A DNA stretch of 64,000 nucleotides from Pseudomonadales bacterium (GTDB lineage Bacteria; Pseudomonadota; Gammaproteobacteria; Pseudomonadales; Azotimanducaceae): contig JAJDVW010000105.1 of assembly GCA_022825925.1 (NCBI GenBank), positions 26,624 to 90,623 on the forward strand, given 5' to 3'. The position numbers and the translations under genes are program-made. Shown here one piece after another: positions 1 through 10,925 of this stretch. Position 1 is the first letter of the stretch. Every line of letters starts with the position of its first letter. The notes below the pieces were generated by a model. It was not told the DNA's origin and did not search any database. It worked only from the letters and a program-made list of their open reading frames with translations.

Positions 1-1
1 C

Positions 2-73
2 TACCGCGTCACCGCGACCGACCCGGAAGGCCGCGCGGTGTGCCGGATCATGCCCGCGGGGCGGCCATGCTGA
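2..73 (+). CDS. C-terminal fragment of an upstream gene truncated by the window edge (YRVTATDPEGRAVCRIMPAGRPC*)
   Basis: Frame 2 reads protein-like sequence to TGA; too short to identify. Confidence 0.3.
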   Translation, partial: YRVTATDPEGRAVCRIMPAGRPC

Positions 74-164
74 CGGCGGCGCACCTCTGACCGCGATCGC
101 GGGGCCGTTCCCCCCTCCGCACCGACGCGCTATGCTTCGCCACCGCCCGCAAACGCGCGGCCGC

Positions 165-240
165 GCCGGAATAGCTCAGTTGGCAGAGCACCGCATTCGT
201 AATGCGGTTGTCCGGAGTTCGAGTCTCCGTTCCGGCACCA
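165..240 (+). tRNA. tRNA-Thr (anticodon CGU) with encoded CCA
   Basis: GCCGGAA/TTCCGGC acceptor stem, CCGCA-TTCGTAA-TGCGG anticodon arm, GAGTTCGAGTCTC T-arm, terminal CCA. Confidence 0.95.
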
Positions 241-400
241 AGTGCCCTTGCCCGAACATTCCTAGGGGGTGGCAGCAGGGTTTCCTCGTCCAAACGCCCG
301 CCGTTACCATCGGCCACCCCTTGACAAACCGTGGGTCGGGGTCTAATTGCGGTCCTTAAGTGGCACTTTCAGCGTTGACAATGCGCCGGAGTCTTCGAGC

Positions 401-964
401 ATGACGTACAGGGTTACGGACCGTACTCGGGCCGAGATTTGGCATGAGTATCGCGAGTCCATGCGCGGGGCGGCCTATTACCAGGCATTGCACCGGCGCT
501 TCACGCAACGGCACCAAACTACGACCTGGCTTCTGATCGCCTTAGGATCAGGGTCCGTGGTCACAGCCACCAGCGCGATTATCGGCGCGCAAGAGTTTGG
601 AGTTTGGGCAGTGGTGCAGGGTGTCCTGGGCCTCTCGCTTGCGGGGGTCAGCGTGACGGTCATCGTCGGCAATTACGCACTAAAGGCGGCGGTCGCGCTA
701 ACCATTGCCCGCGAGTGCGAAGACGCTTCCGTAGTGTGGTCGAATCTGTTCGCGGCGATTGACACCGAATCCATGGAAGAACAGGAGGTGCGAGAGGCTC
801 GCGAGCGGCTTTCGCGTCAACTCACGGTGGCAACGTACCGGTCAGGAGACGTCGGCATCGTTGATGATGCCAAGCTCAACGAAAAGGCGACGGACATCGC
901 CAACAGTCAGTTGCAGGGAATCTACAGTGACGGACCGGACAATCAAGCCGCCGCCGCCGCCTGA
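401..964 (+). CDS. SLATT-like two-TM membrane protein
   Basis: Short N-terminal region, two adjacent TM segments (WLLIALGSGSVVTATSAII, GVWAVVQGVLGLSLAGVSVTVIVG), helical C-terminus. Confidence 0.5.
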   Translation: MTYRVTDRTRAEIWHEYRESMRGAAYYQALHRRFTQRHQTTTWLLIALGSGSVVTATSAIIGAQEFGVWAVVQGVLGLSLAGVSVTVIVGNYALKAAVALTIARECEDASVVWSNLFAAIDTESMEEQEVREARERLSRQLTVATYRSGDVGIVDDAKLNEKATDIANSQLQGIYSDGPDNQAAAAA

Positions 965-1082
965 TCGGCCAGCACCCCCGCCTCCGACACGGCCGCAGCG
1001 GCCGCGAACGCCGCCACAAGATCGACCGGCGCCGAACCGCCTGCCTCAGCAAGATGCACCTCCGCCGCGGCGTACGCGTTGA
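927..1082 (+). CDS. Small proline-rich protein (51 aa) overlapping the end of the SLATT-like gene
   Basis: GTG start preceded by AGGGA; VTDRTIKPPPPPDRPAPPPPTRPQRPRTPPQDRPAP... Confidence 0.4.
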   Translation: MTDRTIKPPPPPDRPAPPPPTRPQRPRTPPQDRPAPNRLPQQDAPPPRRTR

Positions 1083-1943
1083 CGTTTGGCGAGTTGCCAC
1101 TTCGGGTCGTCGCGTCGGTTTCCGCGCATCCTTGTGCACCACGACGCGCAACGACCCGCGCAGGGAGCGAACAGCCTAGCCAGCCAGCTAGGCGGGCACT
1201 CGGGCATCCCGCCATGGATCGCGAGCAGCTGGGCGATGATCGGTCGCCGGTGGGCGGGCATGAGTTGACGCCCCTCAGTGGTCGCCCGGTGGAGTAGGAC
1301 GGTCCTCGCAGCGTTGCGAGGGCCACCTCACAGCGTCCTGCCGCCCCTGTGTTGCTCGGCGGCGTGGCCGGCGACCTCGGTGTCGGTCGGGTACGCCACA
1401 AGGCCTATGACGATCAGTTTCGGCCATCCCAACCACATGCACGCCGGGCGCGCGACTCCCCGGACGCCAGAACTCGAGGGAAAGGCCCAGATTCGCCGCT
1501 TACGTGGCGCTCGTTCAAGCCGGGGACGATGGACGTCCGGGGAACAAGGAACCGTCCCTCGTCACTGACGGCAGGATGCCATCCCAACTCCGGCGGCGGG
1601 CGGGTAGTACCAAGAGATTCGGAACGCGAACGGAGCGGCCCGCCAACGGCGTCCCGCCCGAAGCCGAGCTGCTCGGCGTTTCCGCGCAACCCGTAGCGTC
1701 AGCGTGTGGTGAGCCGAAAGCGTCAAGCCGAGCCACGGTGAATCAGCGGGCCGTACTCAACCGGTCCGTTTCGCTCCCGCGCGATGCAACGCCCTGGGTG
1801 AGCTCACGCGTCAAGCCATAGGCCATCCGACCATCCGACCGCACGTTGGGTGAGACGTCAGATAAGAGGTCGGTCTGGCGACTGAAAGCCAGTGGTGGCG
1901 GGGTTTCAGAGGGAGGCCTGCTTTCCGGCACCCTCCAGAGTTC

Positions 1944-2789
1944 CTATTCGAACCGCATCGACAGGTCGAGCGGCGTGACGTGCTTCGTGATCCAGCCGAC
2001 CGAGATGTAGTCGACCCCGGTCCGGGCCACCGCCGCAAGATCGTCCACGCCAAGGCCTCCAGAGGCTTCCAGGCGCGTGCCCGTGTCGTTCGCGCGCACG
2101 GCCGCCGCCATCTGCGCCACGGTGAAGTTGTCCAGCATCACGATGTCCGGGCCCGCCGCGAGCGCCTCCTCCAGTCCGGCCAGGTCCTCGACCTCCACCT
2201 CGAGCGGCAGGTCCGGGCGGGCGGCGCGGGCCGCGAGAATCGCGGCGCGAATGCCGCCCGCCGCGAGGATGTGGTTCTCCTTGACGAGGAAGGCGTCGAA
2301 GAGTCCCATGCGGTGGTTGTCCGCTCCGCCCACGGCGACGGCGTACTTCTGCGCCGCGCGCAGGCCGGGGACGGTCTTGCGCGTGTCGAGGATCCGGGTC
2401 CCGGTGCCCGCCACCGCCCGGGCGCACGCGCGGGCGGCTGTCGCCGTGCCGGAGAGGAGCTGCACGAAGTTGAGCAGCGTCCGCTCCAGGGTGAGCAGGC
2501 TCCTCGCCGGCCCCGCGAGCGTGAAGAGCGTGCTGTCTTCCGCGATCTCCGCCCCGTCCGCGAGACGCCAGTCGATGCGGATGTCCGCATCCGTCTGCGC
2601 GCAGGCCTCGCGCACCCACGGCGCCCCGCAGAAGACGCCGGGCGAACGCGAGATCACCGTTGCCCGCGCGATCCGGTCGCCAGGGATCAGCGCGGCGGTC
2701 ACGTCGCCGTCGCCCACATCCTCCGCGAGCGCTGCGCGGACGTGGCGCCGCACCGCCGCGTCCGGCGGCGGCGTCACGCAGTCATGCAT
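1944..2789 (-). CDS. nadC: Nicotinate-nucleotide pyrophosphorylase (carboxylating)
   Basis: ILDTRKTVPGLRAAQKYAVAVGGADNHRMGLFDAFLVKENH and EASGGLGVDDL motifs. Confidence 0.95.
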   Translation of the reverse strand: MHDCVTPPPDAAVRRHVRAALAEDVGDGDVTAALIPGDRIARATVISRSPGVFCGAPWVREACAQTDADIRIDWRLADGAEIAEDSTLFTLAGPARSLLTLERTLLNFVQLLSGTATAARACARAVAGTGTRILDTRKTVPGLRAAQKYAVAVGGADNHRMGLFDAFLVKENHILAAGGIRAAILAARAARPDLPLEVEVEDLAGLEEALAAGPDIVMLDNFTVAQMAAAVRANDTGTRLEASGGLGVDDLAAVARTGVDYISVGWITKHVTPLDLSMRFE

Positions 2790-2815
2790 GGCGGGGCGTC
2801 GCTTATCATCGTCGC

Positions 2816-3400
2816 GTGATTGTAAGCCCCGACCACTGGCTCACGTCCGCGCGGCGCGTCCCGTCTCCGAACGATAACGCCCGGCCCGACCCTCGCGATA
2901 TCTCGCTGGTCGTCCTCCACGGCATCTCCCTGCCTCCCGGGGAGTTCGGTCGCGGCCTCGTCGAGGACCTGTTCCGCAACCGGCTCGACTGCACGGCGGA
3001 TCCCCGGCTCGCGGACCTCGACGGCGTGCGCGTATCCGCCCATCTCTTCATCGACCGGGAAGGGGCGACCACCCAGTTCGTGCCCTTCGACCGGCGCGCC
3101 TGGCACGCGGGCGCGTCGTGCTGGGGCGGCCGCAGGGACTGCAACGACTTCGCCATCGGCATCGAGCTCGAAGGGACGGACGATGTCGCCTACGCGGAAA
3201 TCCAGTACGACGTCCTCGAGCAGGCCCTCGACGCCCTCGCCCGCCGCTATCCGCGCCTCGACCCCGCGGCCATCGTCGGGCACAACGAGATCGCCCCGGG
3301 GCGCAAGACGGATCCCGGCCCCGCCTTCGACTGGCACCGCGTGATCCGTGCCGCGGCAGGGCCGGTCGCGCCCGGGCCGGACGCGAGCGAAGGCTTATAA
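2816..3400 (+). CDS. ampD: 1,6-anhydro-N-acetylmuramyl-L-alanine amidase AmpD
   Basis: LVVLHGISLPPGEFG, VSAHLFIDREG, GHNEIAPGRKTDPGPAFDW; GTG start. Confidence 0.9.
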   Translation: MIVSPDHWLTSARRVPSPNDNARPDPRDISLVVLHGISLPPGEFGRGLVEDLFRNRLDCTADPRLADLDGVRVSAHLFIDREGATTQFVPFDRRAWHAGASCWGGRRDCNDFAIGIELEGTDDVAYAEIQYDVLEQALDALARRYPRLDPAAIVGHNEIAPGRKTDPGPAFDWHRVIRAAAGPVAPGPDASEGL

Positions 3401-3440
3401 TCGGTTCCCGACCCATCGGCCGCGGCCGCTACGGAGGACG

Positions 3441-6113
3441 ATGGACTACCCCAGGGGTCTGCGGGACATCGACCCGGACGAGACGCGCGAGTGGCTCGAC
3501 GCGCTCGAATACGTACTCGACCACGGCGGGACGGACCGCGCCAACTTCCTGCTCGAGCGCCTGTCGGCGCGCATGACGCAGACCGGCGCGCGTCTCCCCT
3601 ACACCATCACCACGCCCTACCGGAACACCATCCCGACCACCCAGGAAGCCTTCATGCCGGGCGACCTGTTCATGGAGCGCCGCATCCGCTCGCTGATCCG
3701 CTGGAACGCGCTCGCGATGGTGGTGCGGGCGAACCGGGGCGACGGCGACCTCGGCGGGCATATCTCGACGTTCGCCTCGGCCGCGACGCTCTACGACGTG
3801 GGGTTCAACTACTTCTTCCGGGGTCCGACCGACGACACAGCCGGGGACCTGATCTACTTCCAGGGACACAGCGCCCCCGGCATCTACGCCCGTTCGTTCC
3901 TCGAGGGCCGGCTGACGGAGGAACAGCTCGACCTGTTCCGGCGCGAGGTCGACGGCGGCGGACTGTCCTCCTATCCCCACCCCTGGCTGATGCCGGACTA
4001 CTGGCAGTTCCCCACCGTGTCCATGGGGCTCGGGGCCATCCAGGCGATCTACCAAGCCCACATCATGAAGTACCTGGACCGCCGCGGGCTCATCCCGATG
4101 GGCGACCGCAAGGTCTGGGCGTTCCTCGGCGACGGCGAATGCGACGAACCCGAGTCCCTCGGCGCGCTGGCGCTCGCGGGGCGGGAGCGGCTCGACAACC
4201 TCATCTTCGTCGTCAACTGCAACCTGCAGCGGCTCGACGGACCCGTCCGCGGCAACGGCAAGATCATCCAGGAACTCGAAGGCGAGTTCCGGGGCGCCGG
4301 CTGGAACGTGATCAAGGTGATCTGGGGGCGCCTGTGGGACCCGCTGCTCGCGAAGGACACGGCGGGGCTCCTGCTGCAACGCATGAACGAGACCGTCGAC
4401 GGCGAGTACCAGAACTACAAGGCGAAGGGCGGCGGGTACACGCGCGACCACTTCTTCGGCCGGCACCCGGAGCTGCTCGAACTCGTCCATCACCTCTCCG
4501 ACGACGACATCATGCGGCTCAACCGGGGCGGGCACGACCCGTTCAAGGTCTTCGCCGCCTACCACGCGGCGATGCACCACACCGGCGAGCCGACGGTCAT
4601 CCTGGCCAAGACCGTCAAGGGCTACGGCATGGGCGACGCCGGCGAGTCGGAGAACACGACGCACCAGGTCAAGAAGCTCGACCTCGACGACCTCAAGCAC
4701 TTCCGGGACCGCTTCGACGTGCCGCTGACCGACGACGAACTCGCGAGCGTGCCGTACTACCGTCCCGCGGAGGACGCCCCGGAGACGGTCTACCTGAACC
4801 GGCAGCGCGAGCAGCTCGGGGGACCGCTGCCGGCCCGGATCGTCGACACGGCGGACATCGCGGTCCCGGGAATCGACGTCTTCAAGACGCACCTGCAGGG
4901 CAGCGGCAAGCGCAGCGTGTCCACCACGATGTCGTTCGTGCGCATGCTCTCGACCCTCGCCCGCGACGGGACGATCGGCGACCGGGTCGTGCCGATCGTG
5001 CCGGACGAGGCGCGCACGTTCGGCATGGAGGGCATGTTCCGCCAGCTCGGCATCTACTCGTCGGAGGGACAGCTCTACCAGCCGGAGGACCACGGCGAGA
5101 TCGCCTCCTACCGCGAGTCCCTCGACGGGCAGGTCCTGGAGGAAGGCATCAACGAGGCCGGCGCCTTCTCGGCGTGGCTGGCGGCCGCGACGTCCTACAG
5201 CACGCACCGCTACACGCTCATCCCCTTCTACATCTTCTACTCGATGTTCGGCTTCCAGCGCGTGGGCGACCTCGCCTGGGCGGCGGGGGACACCCAGGCG
5301 CGGGGTTTCCTGCTCGGGGCGACCGCGGGGAGGACCACCCTGAACGGCGAAGGCCTGCAGCACCAGGACGGCCACAGCCACGTGCTGGCGTCCACGATTC
5401 CCAACTGCGTCGCGTACGATCCCTGCTACGCGTACGAACTGGCCGTCATCGTCCACGAGGGGCTCCGGCGCATGTACGCGGAGCGCGAGCGCGTCTTCTT
5501 CTACATCACGCTCATGAACGAGAACTACGCGCAGCCCGCCCTCCCCGACGGCGCGGCGCCGGGCATCCTGAAGGGCATGTACCGCGTGCACACCTGCGGC
5601 GCGTTCGAGGACGAGGGGCCAAGACGCGTGCGCCTGCTCGGCAGCGGGGTCATCCTGCGCGAAGTGCTCGCGGCGGCGGAACGCCTGCACGCGGACTACG
5701 ACGTGGCGAGCGAGGTCTGGAGCGTCACGAGTTTCACGGAACTCGCGCGGGAAGGCGCCGACGCCGAACGGTGGAACCTGCTGCATCCGGGCGAGGAACC
5801 CCGCCGCAGTCACGTCGCGTGCTGCCTCGACGGGGACGTCCCGGTGGTGGCTTCCACCGACTACATCCGGACCCAGGCAGAGTCCATCCGGGGGCACTTC
5901 GACGCGCCTTACCGCGTACTCGGCACCGACGGCTTCGGCCGCAGCGACACCCGCGCCAAGCTGCGCCACTTCTTCGAGGTGGACGAGAAGTTCGTGACGC
6001 TCGCGGCTCTCGAGCAACTCGCGCGGCGCCAGGTCGTTCCCGAGGCCCGGGTCGCGAAGGCCATGGTCGACCTCGGCATCGATGCCGACAAGCCGGACCC
6101 GAGGTACGTGTGA
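3441..6113 (+). CDS. aceE: Pyruvate dehydrogenase E1 component, homodimeric type
   Basis: Full-length; GDGECDEPESLGAL TPP motif; AceE signature throughout. Confidence 0.97.
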   Translation: MDYPRGLRDIDPDETREWLDALEYVLDHGGTDRANFLLERLSARMTQTGARLPYTITTPYRNTIPTTQEAFMPGDLFMERRIRSLIRWNALAMVVRANRGDGDLGGHISTFASAATLYDVGFNYFFRGPTDDTAGDLIYFQGHSAPGIYARSFLEGRLTEEQLDLFRREVDGGGLSSYPHPWLMPDYWQFPTVSMGLGAIQAIYQAHIMKYLDRRGLIPMGDRKVWAFLGDGECDEPESLGALALAGRERLDNLIFVVNCNLQRLDGPVRGNGKIIQELEGEFRGAGWNVIKVIWGRLWDPLLAKDTAGLLLQRMNETVDGEYQNYKAKGGGYTRDHFFGRHPELLELVHHLSDDDIMRLNRGGHDPFKVFAAYHAAMHHTGEPTVILAKTVKGYGMGDAGESENTTHQVKKLDLDDLKHFRDRFDVPLTDDELASVPYYRPAEDAPETVYLNRQREQLGGPLPARIVDTADIAVPGIDVFKTHLQGSGKRSVSTTMSFVRMLSTLARDGTIGDRVVPIVPDEARTFGMEGMFRQLGIYSSEGQLYQPEDHGEIASYRESLDGQVLEEGINEAGAFSAWLAAATSYSTHRYTLIPFYIFYSMFGFQRVGDLAWAAGDTQARGFLLGATAGRTTLNGEGLQHQDGHSHVLASTIPNCVAYDPCYAYELAVIVHEGLRRMYAERERVFFYITLMNENYAQPALPDGAAPGILKGMYRVHTCGAFEDEGPRRVRLLGSGVILREVLAAAERLHADYDVASEVWSVTSFTELAREGADAERWNLLHPGEEPRRSHVACCLDGDVPVVASTDYIRTQAESIRGHFDAPYRVLGTDGFGRSDTRAKLRHFFEVDEKFVTLAALEQLARRQVVPEARVAKAMVDLGIDADKPDPRYV

Positions 6114-7390
6114 CCGCGCAAGAGGTAGTGATTCCGGACATCGGCGACGCCGAGGACGTCGAGGTCATCGAACTCTGCGTCGGTCCCGGCGACAGCGTCG
6201 AGATCGACGGGGCCCTGATCGTCATCGAGTCCGACAAGGCGTCGATGGAGGTCCCCTCGCCGTTCGCCGGCACGGTCGCCGAGATCAGGGTGGAACTCGG
6301 CGACGTGGTCAACTCCGGTCACGTCGTCGCCGTGCTCGAGGTGACGCGGGAAGCGTCCCGCGGAAGCAACGAAGAGCCGAAGGCCGTGGAACCGCCGCCC
6401 ATGGTGGCGCCTGCCGCACCGAAGGCGCCGCCGCCGGCCCGACCTGAGCCTCCACCACCCGCAGCGGCCGAACTCGACGGGGCCGCCGATGGCGCGGGCG
6501 TCTACGCCGGCCCCGCGGTCCGCCGCCTCGCGCGCGAACTCGGGGTCAACCTCGGCGACGTCCGCGGTTCCGGACCCCGCAGGCGGATCGTGAAGGACGA
6601 CGTCAAGGGCTTCGTGAAGACGGCCATGGCGCGCGGACCCGCCAACGCCGCCACGGCGCTTCCCGCGATGCCCGCCATCGACTTTTCGAAGTTCGGACCC
6701 GTGGAAGAGGTCCCCCTCACGCGCATCCGCAAGCGGGGCGCCGGCAACCTGCACCGGAGCTGGCTGAACGTCGTCCACGTGACCCAGCACGACGAGGCGG
6801 ACATCACCGACCTCGACGGATTCCGCCGCTCGCTGGCCGATCAGGCCGAAGCCCGGGGCGTCAAGCTCACGCTGCTGCCCTTCATCGTGAAAGCGTGCGC
6901 GGAGAACCTCGGCGCCTTCCCCCGGTTCTGCGCCTCGCTCAATCCGGCCGTGGACGGTCTCATCCTCAAGCACTACCGCCACATCGGCTTCGCCGTGGAC
7001 ACTGACGACGGGCTGATCGTCCCGGTGTTGCGCGACGTGGACAGGAAGGGCGTCTGGGCGCTCGCCGCCGAGATCGCCGAACTGTCCGCACTCGCGCGGA
7101 ACGGGCGCCTGACGCCCGACCGGTTGAGCGGCGGCTGCTTCACCGTCTCGAGCCTGGGACGGCTGGGGGGCACGGGATTCACCCCCATCGTGAACGCCCC
7201 GGAAGTCGCGATACTCGGCGTCGGACGGCTCGAGACGAAGCCCCGGTGGAACGGCGCCGCGTTCGAGCCGCGCGCCATGCTGCCGCTCTCCCTTTCGTAC
7301 GACCACCGCGCCCTAAACGGTGTCGAGGGCGGGAACTTCGTCGTCGAGCTGACGCGCCTGCTCGGCGACATCCGGAGGCTGGTGCTGTAA
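6110..7390 (+). CDS. aceF: Dihydrolipoamide acetyltransferase (E2) with one lipoyl domain
   Basis: IVIESDKASMEVPSP lipoyl site, peripheral subunit-binding domain, SYDHRALNGVEG catalytic motif; GTG start overlaps aceE stop. Confidence 0.93.
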   Translation: MTAQEVVIPDIGDAEDVEVIELCVGPGDSVEIDGALIVIESDKASMEVPSPFAGTVAEIRVELGDVVNSGHVVAVLEVTREASRGSNEEPKAVEPPPMVAPAAPKAPPPARPEPPPPAAAELDGAADGAGVYAGPAVRRLARELGVNLGDVRGSGPRRRIVKDDVKGFVKTAMARGPANAATALPAMPAIDFSKFGPVEEVPLTRIRKRGAGNLHRSWLNVVHVTQHDEADITDLDGFRRSLADQAEARGVKLTLLPFIVKACAENLGAFPRFCASLNPAVDGLILKHYRHIGFAVDTDDGLIVPVLRDVDRKGVWALAAEIAELSALARNGRLTPDRLSGGCFTVSSLGRLGGTGFTPIVNAPEVAILGVGRLETKPRWNGAAFEPRAMLPLSLSYDHRALNGVEGGNFVVELTRLLGDIRRLVL

Positions 7391-7437
7391 CGCCGGGCCC
7401 CCGCGGCCTTCCGCGGCCTGCCGGGGCGTCAGCCGCG

Positions 7438-8854
7438 CTACTGCCGGAGGCTGCAGTACATCCGGTTGGCGAGGATGCCGACCACCATCCCGACGCCCGC
7501 TTCGTTCAACACCGTCGCGAAACCCAACGCCTCCCAGACGTACGCCGCAGCCAGGCCGAAGAGTACGGCCAGCGTCAGGGAGGTCGCGTCATGCCTCCAG
7601 CCAAAGACCTTGATCGCCACCGGCGCCGCGATCGCGGCTGCCATCTTGGAGAACGCCCCGGTTGCGATGCTGAAGACGTTGCCCGCCAGCACGAACGACA
7701 GGAGGATCGTGACGATCCCCACCGCGCCGATGATCCAGAGAGGCGTGGAGCGCTCTTTCAGGCCCCCGGTCCTACCGGGCAGGATGTCCCTGCTGACCGA
7801 CTGCGAAACCGCCACGATGATGCTGTTCGCGGTCGATCCGATGATCGCGTAGATGTAGGCGAAGACGAGCCCGGCGACGATCGGGTGCGCGACCATGTCG
7901 AAGAACACGACGAGGCCGGATTCCGGGTCCTCGAGGCCGGGCATGACGCCGCGCAGAACGGCCCCGAACACCGTCATGGACAGCCAGGTGACCTGGATGA
8001 AGCCGATGTAGATCCAGCGCGCCGCCCGGGTCTCTTCCGGACTGCTCCCGGCAAAGTACCTCGTGATCACCTGCGGCTGGCTCAGGCTGAAGCCGAAGCC
8101 CGCCGCGGCGAAGCCGAACAGCACGCCGAGGCTTGCCCCGTACTGCCCATGGGGCGCCAGCGAGAAAAAGTCCGCCGGCGCGTCCCGGACGTTGGCGGCG
8201 AACGCCGCCCCGTCGGCAAGCGCCACGGAGGTGATGAAGACGAGCGCCAGCACGGTGCTGCACAGGCTGAGGACGGCCTGCATGGTGTCGACGTAGACGG
8301 ATCCACGAAACCCGCCCAGCGTCGAGTACGCCACGATCGTCACGGAAAACAGCAGGAAGGCGCCGTACCCGCCGAACCCGAAGGCGGACGCCAGGAACTT
8401 CTGGCCCGCCAGCCACTGGGCGGAGGTGTAGGTGGCCAGGAACACCGCCAGGACGACGGCCACCAGGAGTCGCAGGAGTTGCGCCGACCGACCGGAGAGG
8501 CCATCGCCGAGGAACTCCGACAGCGTCGTGGCCCCGGCCTTGCGCGCCTGCCGGTTGAGTCGCTCCGGAAACAGGAACCAGAACAGCAGGTCCCCGAGCA
8601 GCCAGCCAAGCGGGATCAGGCTCCACTGCAGGCCTCCCACGTAGCCGAGTCCCACGGCGCCTGTGACGATGTAGCCGCTGTTGCCCGTGGCCGCCGCGCT
8701 GAGACCGACCAGCCACCTGTTCAGCCCGCGTCCCGCCAGGTCGCGATTCGCCCGTATCCCGCGCGGACACCCGCCGCCCGATCCAGGCGAACGTGAACGT
8801 GGCGACCAGAGACAGCGCGAAGACGACAGCCGCGAGGTCGAACCTTTCGGGCAT
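7438..8854 (-). CDS. Sodium:solute symporter family protein, apparent frameshift near 8758-8760
   Basis: N-terminus MPERFDLAAVVFALSLVATFTFAWIGRR in one frame; LAGRGLNRWLVGLSAAATGNSGYIVTGAVGLGY... continues in another. Confidence 0.85.
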
Positions 8855-8859
8855 CCAGC

Positions 8860-10896
8860 CTACAGGTCCTTCACCAGCCTCAAGGCGTCGAGGATCGCCG
8901 CGTGCGTGTTGCGGGAGGCCACCGCGTCGCCGATGCGAAACAACTGGAACCTGCCTCCCGGGTTCGCGCGGACCTCTTGGGGACGCCCTCCCACGAGCGC
9001 TTCGTGATCGATCTCGCCCAGGTTCCTCGAAAGCGGCTTGAGCTCCGCGTACAGGTCGTCCAGCGGACGGGTCCCGTGGTTCACGACGATCTGGTCGACC
9101 AGGCGTTCGCGGTTGGCGCCGCCATAGTCGCTGCCCACGACGGCGCGCAACTCGTTCCCGGCCCGGTACGCGCCCAGGAGGCGCCAGGTGACCGTGAACG
9201 TCACATCGAGTTCCTGGAGGCTACGCATGTAGGGCACGAGATTCATCGCCATGACCTCGGGCGAGAGGGTCCGGTCAGGCGTCATGAGTTCAACCTTCGC
9301 CCCCGTGCCGGCGGCGACCTCGGCGGCCTGCAGCCCGGTGTGATCCCCCGCGTCATCGTAGACAAGGACATTGGAGCCCGGCTGGACATCCCCGGACAGG
9401 AGGTCCCATGCCGATACCACCAGGTCGTTCCCGTCTTCGAGGACCTCCGTATGCGGAAGGCCCCCGGTAGCGACGATCACGACGTCCGGGCTCTCCGCAA
9501 GGACGCCGTCCGCATCCGCGAAGCCGTTGAAACGAAAGGCGACACCCATCCGTACGCACTCTTCGTACCGCCAGTCGACGATCGACATCATCTCCCGCCG
9601 CCGTTCGGACCGCGCCGTGAGGCGCACCTGTCCGCCTGCCGCATCGGCGGCCTCGTGCACGGTCACGTCATGCCCGCGCTCGGCGGCCACGCGCGCGGCC
9701 TCGAGGCCCGCCGGGCCGGCGCCGACGATAACGAAGCGCCGCTTCACGGCCGCCGCGGGAACCTCGTGCGGAATCGTCAACTCCCTGCCGGTCGCCGGGT
9801 TGTGAATGCAGTAGGCCTCGCCGCCCTGGTAGATGCGGTCGAGGCAGTAGTTCGCCCCCACGCAGGGGCGAATGCGGTCTTCGCGTCCCTCGACGATCTT
9901 GCGGACCAGGTGCGGGTCCGCCAGGTGCGCGCGCGTCATCCCGACCATGTCCAGCTTGCCGCTGGCGATCGCGTGACGGGCGGTCGCCACGTCCGGAATC
10001 CTCGCGGCGTGAAACACGGGAAAGTCGGTTGCCGCCCGGACCCTGCCCGCAAAGTCGAGATGGGGAGCGCCGCGCATGCCCTGGACGGGAATGACGTCCG
10101 TCAGGCCGGCATCGGTGTCGATGTGCCCGCGGACGACGTTCAGGAAGTCCACCATCCCGCTGTCCCTGAGCAGCAGCGAGATCTCGAGCCCCTCCTCTTC
10201 CGTGAGACCCCCCGGCAAACGTTCGTCCGCCGTGTAGCGCACGCCGACGATGAAGTCGGGGCCGACGCGCTTGCGTATCTCGGTCAGGACATCCATCGTC
10301 AGGCGCACCCGGTTCCGCAGGTCGCCGCCGTACGGCCCTTCGAGGGAGTTCGTCAGGGGCGACCAGAACTGGTCCATCAGGTGGCCGTACGCCTGCAGCT
10401 CGATGCCGTCGAGCCCGGCCGCCTGCATTCTCTCGGCCGCATCGGCGTAGTCGCCCACGATACGCGCGATGTCCCAGTCCTCGGCCCGCTTCGGGAAAGC
10501 CCGGTGCGCGGCTTCGCGCTCATGCCCCGCGGAAACCACCGGCAGCCAGTCCCCCGCATCCCAGCGGGTGCGGCGCCCGAGATGCGTGAGCTGGATCATG
10601 ACCGCCGCGCCGTGGTCGTGGCACTCGTCGGCGATCCTCTTCATCCAGCCGACGACCTCGTCCTTCCAGGCGAGCACGTTGTTGAACACGGGCGGGCTGT
10701 CGCGCGCGACGGACGCCGACCCGGCGGTCATCGTCAGCGCGACGCCGGCCTTCGCCCGCTCGACGGTGTAGGCCCGGTATCGATCCCTGGGCATGCCGTC
10801 CTCGGGATAGGCGGGTTCATGCGCGGTGATCATGATCCGGTTGCGCAAAGTCAGGTGCTTCAGCCTGAACGGCGTCAGCAAGGGGTCGTTCAGCAT
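8860..10896 (-). CDS. NADH:flavin oxidoreductase (OYE + FAD domain), DgcA / N-methylproline-demethylase-like
   Basis: Old yellow enzyme barrel, RPCVGANYCLDRIYQGGEAYCIHNPATGRE Fe-S motif, VGAGPAGLEAARVAAERGHDV FAD motif. Confidence 0.85.
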   Translation of the reverse strand: MLNDPLLTPFRLKHLTLRNRIMITAHEPAYPEDGMPRDRYRAYTVERAKAGVALTMTAGSASVARDSPPVFNNVLAWKDEVVGWMKRIADECHDHGAAVMIQLTHLGRRTRWDAGDWLPVVSAGHEREAAHRAFPKRAEDWDIARIVGDYADAAERMQAAGLDGIELQAYGHLMDQFWSPLTNSLEGPYGGDLRNRVRLTMDVLTEIRKRVGPDFIVGVRYTADERLPGGLTEEEGLEISLLLRDSGMVDFLNVVRGHIDTDAGLTDVIPVQGMRGAPHLDFAGRVRAATDFPVFHAARIPDVATARHAIASGKLDMVGMTRAHLADPHLVRKIVEGREDRIRPCVGANYCLDRIYQGGEAYCIHNPATGRELTIPHEVPAAAVKRRFVIVGAGPAGLEAARVAAERGHDVTVHEAADAAGGQVRLTARSERRREMMSIVDWRYEECVRMGVAFRFNGFADADGVLAESPDVVIVATGGLPHTEVLEDGNDLVVSAWDLLSGDVQPGSNVLVYDDAGDHTGLQAAEVAAGTGAKVELMTPDRTLSPEVMAMNLVPYMRSLQELDVTFTVTWRLLGAYRAGNELRAVVGSDYGGANRERLVDQIVVNHGTRPLDDLYAELKPLSRNLGEIDHEALVGGRPQEVRANPGGRFQLFRIGDAVASRNTHAAILDALRLVKDL

Positions 10897-10925
10897 GTCG
10901 GCACGCTCCTTGCGCGGGCCGGCGG

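Noticed and set aside
1083-1943. Several 60-115 aa ORFs between the SLATT-like locus and nadC
   Set aside because: Overlapping on both strands with no recognisable motifs; treated as non-coding or degraded.
3429-6017. 862-aa minus-strand ORF
   Set aside because: Antisense to aceE, no family resemblance.
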